From the NCBI GenBank assembly GCA_021792015.1, contig JAJYVM010000050.1:1-14161 (forward strand): a stretch of DNA of 14,161 nucleotides. Reading direction: 5' to 3'. Position 1 is the first letter of the stretch, and each line of letters opens with the position of its first letter. Both the position numbers and the translations under genes were made by a program. Below are positions 6,487-14,036 of the stretch, one piece after another. The notes below the pieces were generated by a model. The model was given only the letters and a program-made list of their open reading frames with translations. It made no database searches and was not told the DNA's origin. This DNA comes from Bacillota bacterium (GTDB lineage: Bacteria; Bacillota; Sulfobacillia; RBS10-35; JAJYVM01).

Positions 6487-9400
6487 TGCTTAAGCTGGAG
6501 CGCCTGCGCTTCATCAATATCGGCGCGCCGGACTGCCGCATGCACGACCTCTCCATCTCGACGGTCGACGAGCGCGGCGAGCCCGTCGACACGGTCCTTT
6601 GGCTGCGAAACGGGGGTGGCAAGACCGCCATCCTCGGCCTGTTCTTCGCCCACCTGCTGCCCGACGCCCGGGAGTTCCTCAAGGGCAAAAAGGACAACGC
6701 CAAGTTCACGGACCATGTGCTGGAGGGCGACACCAGCTATATCCTGGCCAGCTGGGCCGGCGAGCCCGCCTCGCTCAACCTGCTCGACGACGCTCGCCCC
6801 CGCCTGGTGACCGGCCGAGTCGTCGAGCGCAGGGCGGGGTTGCCCGGCGGCAGTCTTCCCGGCTTCATGTTCACGTTCCGCCCCGTTCCCGGCGTCCTGG
6901 ATGTCGACACCGTGCCCTGGCAACTCGGCGGCCGGCGCCTCACGCTGTCGGCCTTCGAGGCCGAGATGCACCGCCTCGGCCGGGACCACCGCGAGATCGA
7001 GTTCACCCTCACCGAGCGCCAGAGCCAATGGGCCGCCCACCTGCAGGCCGTTGGCCTCGACCCGCAGGTCTTCCGCTACCAGCGGCAGATGAACGCCGGT
7101 GAGGCGGAGGCGGCGGCCGGCTTCATGCAGTTCCGCACCTCGGACGACTTTGTGGACTTCCTGCTCGGGGTCGTGACGCCGGCGGAGCACCTGGAGACGT
7201 TGGAGGAGCAGATCCGCAAGTATGCGGAGAAGCTGAGCCGGCTGCCCGAGTGGCAGCGGGAGCAGGAGCTGATCGAACGGGCGCTGCCACTCCTGGGCCG
7301 CCATGCGGGCCATCTGCGCCAGAAGGAGGATCTGGAGCGGGAGCGGACCGAGACGGAAGAGGCCGCGGCCCGGCTCGGTCAACAGCTGGCCGCGGGTGTG
7401 AGCGAGTCGACCGCGTTGGTGAAACAGGCAGAGGAGGAGCTTGCCCGTCTCGAGGCCGACGGGCAGCGGGTGCGCGCCAGGCGCGAGGACATTCAGGCCA
7501 GGATGCGGGAAGTCGAGTACCGGCAGGCAGGCCTGGCCGAGGTGTCGGCGGAGTCGCAGCTGCGCGTGGCGGAGGCGACGCTGGACCAGACGCGCCAGGA
7601 GCTCGAAGCCTGGCACCTTTCCGAGCCGCTGGCCCGCCAGCACCAGCTCCTGGCACGGCGCGCCCACCTGACCCGGCTCCTCGAGGTCAACCGCCAGGAC
7701 GCCGCCCCAATCCTGCGCGAGCTCGAGCAGACAGGATCGGCCCTCCGCGCGGCCCGGCTGGCGGCGGCAGCGACGGCGCAAGCCGCGGCAGACCAGACGG
7801 AGGACGAGGCCGGAGCCCTCCGTCTCGCGGCCGAGGCGTGCGCCCGGGCGGCGGAGCGGCTGCGCCAGGAGGCGGCGGACCTGCGGCGCCGCGTCGAGAC
7901 CGCACGGCAGGCCCTCGGCAACCTCAACCGCAGCCGGGGCAGCCTGCGCACCGACGGCGACCTTCGGCCCGGCGAGGCGGCGGAGGCGGCTGCCGCGCGG
8001 TGGGCGCAGGAGCAAGACCGGTCGCGGGAACGGCTCGGTGAAGCGGAGGCCACCCTTGCCGCCCTGGCGGACGAGGCCGCGGAGCTGCGGGAGCGCGAGG
8101 TCTTCTGGTCGGCACAGGTCGCGGCCAAGGGGCGCGACATCGCCGAGCTCGGCCGGCGGCTGGTCGACATCGAGCGCGCGTGCCGGACCCTCTGGAGCCA
8201 CCCTGCGGTGCGCTCGGTCGTGGACGTGGACGAGCCCGACCTGTGGCGGCAGGGCGCCGCCATCGACCAGGCGCTGCAGCTGCGGTGGCTTGACACCGTC
8301 GACGAGCAGATGACCCTGCGCATCCGTACGGAGGAGGACCGGCGCACGTCTGCGGGGGTGGAGGCCCGCGGGACCCTGCCGCCGAGCCTCGATACCCAGG
8401 AGGGGCTCGACATCCTGCGCGCAGCCGGTATCCATTCCGCCTATCTGGGATGGGACTATCTGCGCAGCGTGCAGGACCCGGCGGTCGCGCGCGCGCTGCT
8501 GCTGGCGGCGCCCGAACTCGCGGGCGGCATCGTGCTCAACGACCCGGCACAGCTCGAGCCCGCGCGGCAAGCGCTGGACATGGCCGGGTTCCAGCCCGTG
8601 ACCCTCATCGCGGTCGGTCTCGCCGAAGGCTTTCGGGACGGAGAGGCGGTACCCCACGCGTTCCTTGTGCCGCCCAAGCCCGGACTCTACGATCCGGCCG
8701 CGGCCGAGGCGGAGCGTGCGCGCGCGGAGGCGCGCCTGCAGCAGGCGGAAGGCCGGCGTGCGGCCCTTCAGTCGGAGGCCGAGTCCGCGGTGAGAGCCCG
8801 GGAGCTGCTGGCGAGCTTCCTGCGGGAATGGGCGCCGGGCGAGCCTGCGCGGCTCGCCAAGGCCATCGCCGTGCGGCAGGCTGAGGTCGCCGACTTGGAG
8901 CGGCACCAGGCACGGGCACAGGCCCGGACCGACGAGATTCGCCATCAGCGGGAGGGCCTCCAGCAGGAGCGCGACGCGTTGAATCGGCTGCTCGGCAGGG
9001 TCCCGGGCCTGCTGGCACGGCTCCGGGATCTGGCGAGCGCCGAGCAGGAGGAGCCAGGCTGGAGCGACCTCGTGGCCACGGGCTCGGCGGCGGCAGCCGC
9101 GCTTGACGAGCGCGCCGACCAGGAAGTCGCCCGGAGGGATGAGCATCTGCTCGAGCGAGACCGACGCCTCCGGGCGGCACAGCAGCAGCGCGGCGAGGCC
9201 CAGAGCCTCACCCGGGCAGCGGCTGGCCTGCCCGAGGTCGACTGCCCGGACGGGCTGCGCCAGCTGCCGCTGCAGGAGCTGAGCGAGCGGCACGGCAACC
9301 TGCAGAGTGCGTACGCGCAGCGCCTCGGCAGCGACGTCATCGGCGCAGAGCTGTCACGATTGGCGGACGACCTTGCCAAGCTGGAGCCAACCGTCCGGGC

Positions 9401-10868
9401 CGCGCCGGAAGACGTCCGCCGCCGTGCCGAAGAGCTCCTGGCCTCGCCCGCGGGCCAGGCTGACCAACTGCGCGTGCTGGCGGTGAGCGCCGCCAAGGAG
9501 CGGCACGAAAAAGCGGTTGCGGACGCGGCCCTCGCCGACCGGACCCTCGCTGACCGGAAGCGGGCGCGGGCAGAGGCCGAACGGATGCGCAGCCAGCCGC
9601 CGCGCCTGGATGTGGACGTCGATTCGCCCGCAGCGGCGGCGGAGATGCTGCGCGGCCTCGCAGAGGCGGATCGTGCGGCAGGCAGCGAGGAGAACAGCAT
9701 CAACGCCCAGCATGGGGTGGTGGGTCCGCGCATTGCATCGGGTAGGGCTCGGGCGGCCAGGCTGCGGTCCGCCCTCAGGCTGGTCGGCACGGCGGTCGAC
9801 GAAGGGGTCGAGGCACTGACGGCCGACGCGGCGTCATTTGCGGGCAGTGAAGACGAGGCGGACCGCGCGGCGGCCGACGTCACCACACATGCCAGGCAGC
9901 TCGTCCGGCAGCTTGAGGGCGCACGCAGCCAGGTGACCGAGTCCGGCGGCGAGTTGAGAAAGCTCGCCGAGCATGAGGTCTACCGGCAGAAGATGCCGGT
10001 CATCACGCTCCGCCTCGCCGAGCCCGGCGCCGGATCGCAGGCGGTGCAGGAGTTCGCCGCCGAGATGGAGCGTCGGCTGCCGGGCCTCCGGGCCGACATC
10101 GAAACGGCGCAGTCCGATCGCAGGATGGTGCTGATCGGCCTGACTCAGGCGGCACGCGACGGTTTCCGGGATCTTCGCCGCCTTGAGGATGCCTCCCGAC
10201 TGCCGCAGGGCCTGGATGCCTGGTCCGGCGTGCCGTTCGTGCAGATCAATGTCGATCCGCCCCGGACCGCTGATGAGTGGGAGGCCCGGCTCGGAGCCGT
10301 GCTGCAGGTCTGGGTCGACCGGCAGGAGATCCCGGCCCACAGCGGCATCGCCATCCTGCGCCAAGCCGTTCGGGCGGCGAACGGCCGCGGGGCTGCGGCT
10401 GCCGCCGGTGAGGGCACCGCCGTACGCAGCTCCTTCCGGGTGACACTCCTGAAGCCCGACGCCGTCCTCACCACCCAGCGGTACGCGGTCGAGGCGATGA
10501 AGTTCTCCGAGGGTCAGGATCTGACGACGGCCATCCTGCTCTACTGCACCTTCATCAATCTCCGGGTCAATCGCAGCGGCGATCGGGGCGGTGCGGCCGG
10601 TGCCCTCTTCCTCGACAATCCGATCGGCAAGGCGTCGTTGGACAAGCTGATCGAGCTGCAGCGGCGGGTCGCCGAGATCATGAAGGTGCAGATCATCGCG
10701 ACCACGGGGGTCAAGGACCGGGAGGCCATCTCGCACTACCCGAAGATCGTGGGGCTGCGTCCGGTGCGCACCCGCGATGCCCGGATGAAGTATGTGCAGC
10801 CTTCCGACGACCCCATGGACCTGGGTAGCCTCGATGCCGCCGAGTTGATCGTGAAACCGGCGCCATGA
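6486..10868 (+). CDS. jetC: Wadjet-type SMC ATPase JetC (MukB/MksB-like)
   Basis: A 1460-residue SMC-like ATPase and the motor of the system. The N-terminal head starts with LKLERLRFINIGAPDCRMHD and carries Walker A in VLWLRNGGGKTAILGL (Lys46, Thr47). Long heptad-like, Glu/Arg/Ala/Leu-rich coiled coils run from about 230 to 560 and from about 735 to 1240. They are split by a globular hinge at about 566-735 (LDILRAAGIHSAYLGWDYLR; LAGGIVLNDPAQLEPARQAL). The C-terminal head has the ABC signature in MKFSEGQDLTTAILLYCTF (Ser1341) and Walker B in AGALFLDNPIGKAS (Asp1377). The catalytic Glu expected after that Asp is Asn1378. The length equals MukB/JetC class proteins. The family (head, coil, hinge, coil, head) is certain; assignment to Wadjet comes from the JetD neighbour and gene order. 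Confidence 0.88.
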   Translation: MLKLERLRFINIGAPDCRMHDLSISTVDERGEPVDTVLWLRNGGGKTAILGLFFAHLLPDAREFLKGKKDNAKFTDHVLEGDTSYILASWAGEPASLNLLDDARPRLVTGRVVERRAGLPGGSLPGFMFTFRPVPGVLDVDTVPWQLGGRRLTLSAFEAEMHRLGRDHREIEFTLTERQSQWAAHLQAVGLDPQVFRYQRQMNAGEAEAAAGFMQFRTSDDFVDFLLGVVTPAEHLETLEEQIRKYAEKLSRLPEWQREQELIERALPLLGRHAGHLRQKEDLERERTETEEAAARLGQQLAAGVSESTALVKQAEEELARLEADGQRVRARREDIQARMREVEYRQAGLAEVSAESQLRVAEATLDQTRQELEAWHLSEPLARQHQLLARRAHLTRLLEVNRQDAAPILRELEQTGSALRAARLAAAATAQAAADQTEDEAGALRLAAEACARAAERLRQEAADLRRRVETARQALGNLNRSRGSLRTDGDLRPGEAAEAAAARWAQEQDRSRERLGEAEATLAALADEAAELREREVFWSAQVAAKGRDIAELGRRLVDIERACRTLWSHPAVRSVVDVDEPDLWRQGAAIDQALQLRWLDTVDEQMTLRIRTEEDRRTSAGVEARGTLPPSLDTQEGLDILRAAGIHSAYLGWDYLRSVQDPAVARALLLAAPELAGGIVLNDPAQLEPARQALDMAGFQPVTLIAVGLAEGFRDGEAVPHAFLVPPKPGLYDPAAAEAERARAEARLQQAEGRRAALQSEAESAVRARELLASFLREWAPGEPARLAKAIAVRQAEVADLERHQARAQARTDEIRHQREGLQQERDALNRLLGRVPGLLARLRDLASAEQEEPGWSDLVATGSAAAAALDERADQEVARRDEHLLERDRRLRAAQQQRGEAQSLTRAAAGLPEVDCPDGLRQLPLQELSERHGNLQSAYAQRLGSDVIGAELSRLADDLAKLEPTVRAAPEDVRRRAEELLASPAGQADQLRVLAVSAAKERHEKAVADAALADRTLADRKRARAEAERMRSQPPRLDVDVDSPAAAAEMLRGLAEADRAAGSEENSINAQHGVVGPRIASGRARAARLRSALRLVGTAVDEGVEALTADAASFAGSEDEADRAAADVTTHARQLVRQLEGARSQVTESGGELRKLAEHEVYRQKMPVITLRLAEPGAGSQAVQEFAAEMERRLPGLRADIETAQSDRRMVLIGLTQAARDGFRDLRRLEDASRLPQGLDAWSGVPFVQINVDPPRTADEWEARLGAVLQVWVDRQEIPAHSGIAILRQAVRAANGRGAAAAAGEGTAVRSSFRVTLLKPDAVLTTQRYAVEAMKFSEGQDLTTAILLYCTFINLRVNRSGDRGGAAGALFLDNPIGKASLDKLIELQRRVAEIMKVQIIATTGVKDREAISHYPKIVGLRPVRTRDARMKYVQPSDDPMDLGSLDAAELIVKPAP

Positions 10869-11914
10869 GGCTCTCGCGCACAGCCGCCGCAGTGGCGGAC
10901 CGCCTCTGGGCATCCTCACGCCGCCGCGTCGGCATCGATCAGGTGCGGGATCTGCTGCTGGAGGTGGAGCCTCACCTCGCGCATGCGCCCGCACGGCGGG
11001 CACGCCTGCGCGAGCTGGTGGACGAGCTTGCGGCCGATGCCGTCGTGCGGCTGCCCCGAGGCAGGGCCCAGTACGACCGCGTCGAGCAGCCGCCCCTGCC
11101 CCGCTTTGTGGTCGTGGCCGCCCCCGCCCCGGTACGCTCGCGGCCGGACGCCGCCACACACCCCTGGCCGCCGGAGCTGCGCTGGGCGGCCACCCTGCGT
11201 CCGGCCCTCCGTGCGGACGAGATGGAGGTCCTGGAGGCCGTGCGCGCCTTCCTGGCTCAGGCCGGCGGCGGCCCCTTTGTGCCTGTGCAGGAACGCTCGC
11301 TGCAACTCTTCGGCGATGAGAAGCGCCTGGGGAAGCTGGCGGGGCAGCGCCTCTTCGAACCGGGGCGGCTCACCCTGAGCATGCTGAGGTGCCGGGAGGT
11401 GCATCCGCCTTTCGTCCATGCCAGGATCTCCGACCGGCCCGTCCTGCTGGTGTTGGAGAACAGCGCGACCTACGACACATTGTGCAGGCTCCTGGACGGC
11501 ACCGGCCCGGTGGGCGCGGTGGCGTACGGTGCCGGCAAGCACTTCATCCTGTCCGTGGCGGCGGCGGGCCAGCTGAATCCGGTGCCGGGCCGCATCCTCT
11601 ACTTTGGCGACATCGACCCCGACGGGCTGATGATCCCGGAGCGCGCCTCCGAAACGGCTGCGGCCCACGGCCTGCCACCCGTGGAGCCCGCCGGGGCGCT
11701 CTACGCACTCCTTCTGGCGGGTCAACCGGGCGATGGCGCCGACCCGCGGACGAGCTGGCTGCCGGAAGCGCTGCGCGGGCCCGCGGCCGCCCTGCTCAGG
11801 CACGGTCAGCGGCTGGCGCAGGAGCATGTGGGGCTCGATCGGCTGCTGGCGAACCCTGGGTGGCTGGACGGCCTGGAGCGCCAGATCAGATCCGCCGGGC
11901 CAGGCTCCAGCTGA
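10865..11914 (+). CDS. jetD: Wadjet nuclease subunit JetD (DUF2220, Toprim-like)
   Basis: A 349-residue protein of the JetD family, related to the DNA-cleaving subunit of type IIB topoisomerases (TopoVI-A/Spo11 fold). After an N-terminal helical arm it shows the family block LQLFGDEKRLGKL, then FEPGRLTLSMLRC. The Toprim-like core follows: VLLVLENSATYDTLCRLL with Glu198, a GAVAYGAGKHFILSV strand-turn, and ILYFGDIDPDGLMIP with acidic residues Asp249, Asp251 and Asp253. These acidic positions are the expected Mg-binding catalytic set and are all present. In Wadjet, JetD cuts DNA engaged by the JetABC motor. ATG 10865 overlaps the jetC stop by 4 bp. The 3' end overlaps the convergent hydrolase gene by 29 bp. 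Confidence 0.87.
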   Translation: MRLSRTAAAVADRLWASSRRRVGIDQVRDLLLEVEPHLAHAPARRARLRELVDELAADAVVRLPRGRAQYDRVEQPPLPRFVVVAAPAPVRSRPDAATHPWPPELRWAATLRPALRADEMEVLEAVRAFLAQAGGGPFVPVQERSLQLFGDEKRLGKLAGQRLFEPGRLTLSMLRCREVHPPFVHARISDRPVLLVLENSATYDTLCRLLDGTGPVGAVAYGAGKHFILSVAAAGQLNPVPGRILYFGDIDPDGLMIPERASETAAAHGLPPVEPAGALYALLLAGQPGDGADPRTSWLPEALRGPAAALLRHGQRLAQEHVGLDRLLANPGWLDGLERQIRSAGPGSS

Positions 11915-13139
11915 ACGGCCGCTCGATCAGCATGTGCGGGCCCTCGAAGCGCACCTCCGTGTCGGCGTCGTCGGCCGCGCGGAAGGCGGCGCCGCCGGAA
12001 GGCACCAGGTGGGCCGTCAGCGACGGGCCGCGGATGTCCAGCCCCTCCCCCGCCCGCGCGACCGTGACCAGGGCCTCGCCCTCGAGGTAGGTGCCGGGGA
12101 CGCGCGCCAGCACGGCGGGATCGCCGGTCACCGCGACGGCCGGCTCGCGGCTGTTGCCGAGGACGGCCTCCGCCAACCGCCGCGTGAGGGATGCCGGCTC
12201 GAAGTTGCCGAGGTTCGTCAGCAGGATGATGGTCAGGCCGCCCTCGCGGAAGCGCGCGAAGAAGGTGGAGAAGCCGTTGATCCCGCCGGCGTGGTGCACG
12301 ACGGGCGCGCCGCGGTAGGTGCCGAGCCGCCAGCCGAGGCCGTAGCCGACGCGCAGCCCGTCCGCCAGCACCAGCGGCTCCGCCATCCGCGCCTGCGTGG
12401 CGTGGTCCAGCAGCTCGCCGCGGCGCAGGGCGCGGTCCAGCCGCATCAGGTCATCCAGGGTCGAGCCCAGGGCCCCGGCCGCGTACGGCACCGTCATGCT
12501 GAGGTAGGGCGCGTTGGCGTATCCGCCCTCCGCCCGGCGGTACCCGGCGGCGCGGTGCGGCACCACGGGGTCGTTTCCGAGATAGCGGGTGGCGGTCATG
12601 CCGAGCGGCGCGAAGATGCGCGCCTGCAGGAAGTCGGCGTAGGCCACCCCTGCACAGGCCTCGATCACCCCGCCGAGCAGGGCGTAGCCGGAGTTGGAGT
12701 ACCGGAAGTCGGTGCCCGGCAGGAAGTCGAGCGGCAGGTCGCGGAACTGGGCGAAGAGCTCGGCCGGGGTGTGGTCCTTCACGGCGAAATCCTGGTAAAG
12801 CCCCGGCAGGGCCGTGTAGTTCGGGATGCCGGAGCTATGCTGCAGCAGTTGGCGCAGGGTGACGTCGCGGCCGGGCGCGGGATAGTCGGGCAGGTGCTGC
12901 CCCAGGCGGTCGTCCAGGCGCAGCCGCCCTTCGGCCTCCAGCAGCAGGATCGCCGTCGCCGTGAACGACTTGGTGAGCGAGGCCAGCCGGAACACGGTGT
13001 CGGTGCCCGCGGGCCCCCGCCACTCGAGGTTCGCGAAGCCGTAGCCGCGGGCGTGGAGCGGCTCACCGTCGCGCACGACGGCCACGGCCGCGCCCGGCAC
13101 CTCGACCTCGGCCATGACCGCATCGACCGCATCAAGCAT
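11886..13139 (-). CDS. Serine hydrolase, beta-lactamase/class C esterase family
   Basis: A 417-residue penicillin-binding-protein-like serine hydrolase (Pfam Beta-lactamase). All three active-site motifs are visible: SxxK as S54-LT-K57 in FRLASLTKSFTATAILLLEA, YxN as Y147-S-N149 in FRYSNSGYALLGG, and HxG as H283-A-G285 in VVHHAGGINGF. A beta-rich C-terminal domain of about 80 residues follows (VPGTYLEGEALVTVARAGEG), similar to the lipocalin-like tails of this family. No signal peptide is seen, so it is probably a cytoplasmic esterase or peptidase rather than a secreted lactamase. The start is ATG 13137-13139, with AAGGAGG 10 nt upstream. The frame stays open to 13859, but that extension is antisense to a GNAT gene and lacks family similarity. 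The substrate is unknown. Confidence 0.9.
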   Translation of the reverse strand: MLDAVDAVMAEVEVPGAAVAVVRDGEPLHARGYGFANLEWRGPAGTDTVFRLASLTKSFTATAILLLEAEGRLRLDDRLGQHLPDYPAPGRDVTLRQLLQHSSGIPNYTALPGLYQDFAVKDHTPAELFAQFRDLPLDFLPGTDFRYSNSGYALLGGVIEACAGVAYADFLQARIFAPLGMTATRYLGNDPVVPHRAAGYRRAEGGYANAPYLSMTVPYAAGALGSTLDDLMRLDRALRRGELLDHATQARMAEPLVLADGLRVGYGLGWRLGTYRGAPVVHHAGGINGFSTFFARFREGGLTIILLTNLGNFEPASLTRRLAEAVLGNSREPAVAVTGDPAVLARVPGTYLEGEALVTVARAGEGLDIRGPSLTAHLVPSGGAAFRAADDADTEVRFEGPHMLIERPFSWSLARRI

Positions 13140-13149
13140 CGGGGGTGAG

Positions 13150-13156
13150 CCTCCTT
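13150..13156 (-). promoter_or_regulatory. Ribosome binding site of the hydrolase, overlapping the GNAT start
   Basis: AAGGAGG on the minus strand ends 10 nt before the hydrolase ATG. Its complement includes the first two bases of the TTG start codon (13155-13157) of the divergent GNAT gene. It decides the hydrolase start at 13139 rather than anywhere in the long upstream open frame. Confidence 0.6.
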
Positions 13157-13658
13157 GACCCTGGAGACGGAGCGCCTGCTTCTGCGCCCCCTGGAGGACG
13201 GCGACCTCGACGGCCTCATGGAGATCTTCTCCGACCCGGAGGCCATGCGCCACTATCCCGGAACGAAGACGCGGGAGGAGGGCGCGGCCTGGCTCGCCTG
13301 GTGCCAGGGGCTGTCCCCCTTCGGCCTGCACGCCGCCGTGCTGCGCGAGGACGGCACGCTCGCAGGCCAGTGCGGCCTGATCCCCCAGGAGGTCGACGGG
13401 GAGCGGGAGCTGGAGATCGGCTACCTGTTCATCCGGCGGCACTGGGGGAAGGGTCTGGCCACGGAGGCGGCCGCCGCCTGGCGCGACCATGGCTTCGCGC
13501 TGGGCCGCAGCCGCCTGATCTCCATCATCGACCCGGGCAACCAGCCCTCCATCCGCGTGGCGGAGCGGATCGGCATGCGCCTGCACCACGAGACGGAGAA
13601 GTTCGGCAAGCACGTGCGGATCTACGCCGTCGAGCGGCCGGCCGGAGGCGGCGGCTGA
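13155..13658 (+). CDS. GNAT family N-acetyltransferase (RimJ/RimL type)
   Basis: A 167-residue acetyltransferase of the RimJ/RimL-like group (Acetyltransf_3). The N-terminus TLETERLLLRPLEDGDLDGL is diagnostic. LVEIF-type helix and FSDPEAMRHYPGTKTREEGA follow. Strand 4 (ELEIGYLFIRRHWGKGLATE) leads into the acetyl-CoA loop (GKGLAT), and NQPSIRVAERIGMRLH is the conserved C-terminal Asn/Ser helix and 'GF'-like turn. The family acetylates protein N-termini, amino acids, polyamines or antibiotics; nothing here tells which. The start is TTG 13155 behind GGGGGTGAG (13141-13149). The gene is divergent from the hydrolase, with 15 bp between start codons, so each promoter must lie within or against the other gene. 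The stop codon lies in the loop of a 9-bp hairpin. Confidence 0.88.
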   Translation: MTLETERLLLRPLEDGDLDGLMEIFSDPEAMRHYPGTKTREEGAAWLAWCQGLSPFGLHAAVLREDGTLAGQCGLIPQEVDGERELEIGYLFIRRHWGKGLATEAAAAWRDHGFALGRSRLISIIDPGNQPSIRVAERIGMRLHHETEKFGKHVRIYAVERPAGGGG

Positions 13659-13667
13659 GCCGCCTCC
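13644..13667 (+). terminator. Perfect 9-bp hairpin over the GNAT stop codon
   Basis: GGAGGCGGC (13644-13652) pairs with GCCGCCTCC (13659-13667) around GGCTGA (13653-13658), which contains the TGA stop. It is strong and well placed for transcription or RNA 3' end formation, but it is followed by CCTCCC rather than a U tract. It is therefore at best a non-canonical terminator or an RNA-stabilising stem. Confidence 0.4.
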
Positions 13668-14036
13668 CCTCCCGGCAGCCGCTGCGTCGCCGCAGGCCGG
13701 CCCGGGAACCGGTCCTGCCGCCGCGACGCGCATGCGGCGCGCGGCGCAAATCCGCAACTCCGGCGCCGGTGGGGAGCGCTGGTGCAGGGGTGCCAGGCGC
13801 CCCCTCGCTGCCAGCCCGCCCTGTCTCCGGAGCCGGCCGGACGCCGGCCCGGCCGCCACAACTCACATGCGGCGCAGGCCAGTCGTGTCGCCGCCGTGCC
13901 GACGCCCGACCCGGGATACGGACGTGGCGCGGCGCAGATCCCCTCGTCAAACCGCTGGCGACCGCCGCCATCGCCTGGCGCCGGGCTGTCCTGGCCCCTC
14001 CCCCGCCACCCTGCCACGGCGCGGCACAGACCCCTC
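13668..14036. repeat. Non-coding stretch with imperfect repeats
   Basis: About 370 bp with no supported gene. Open frames here have Arg/Pro/Ala-rich composition and no recognisable family. A motif close to GGCGCGGCGCAGATCCCCTC occurs at 13926-13945 and, with a few changes, at 14018-14036, just before the stop of the minus-strand gene. A weaker copy (GCGCGCGGCGCAAATCC) is at 13737-13753. Spacing is irregular (about 190 and 92 bp), so this is not a CRISPR array. No tRNA or terminator with a U tract was seen. Confidence 0.35.

Noticed and set aside
6240..9293. A very long open frame on the minus strand (over 1000 codons) opposite jetB/jetC
   Set aside because: It is the antisense of the SMC coiled-coil genes; long antisense frames are expected with GC-rich third positions, the composition is Arg/Leu/Gln-rich without domains, and jetC on the plus strand has clear ATPase motifs.
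13140..13859. Extension of the hydrolase frame by about 240 residues upstream of 13139
   Set aside because: It is antisense to the RimJ/RimL-type GNAT gene, lacks beta-lactamase-family similarity, and a good AAGGAGG site supports the ATG at 13139.
13668..14036. CRISPR array or tRNA in the right-hand gap
   Set aside because: Repeats are few, imperfect and irregularly spaced, and no cloverleaf with a CCA-like end was seen.
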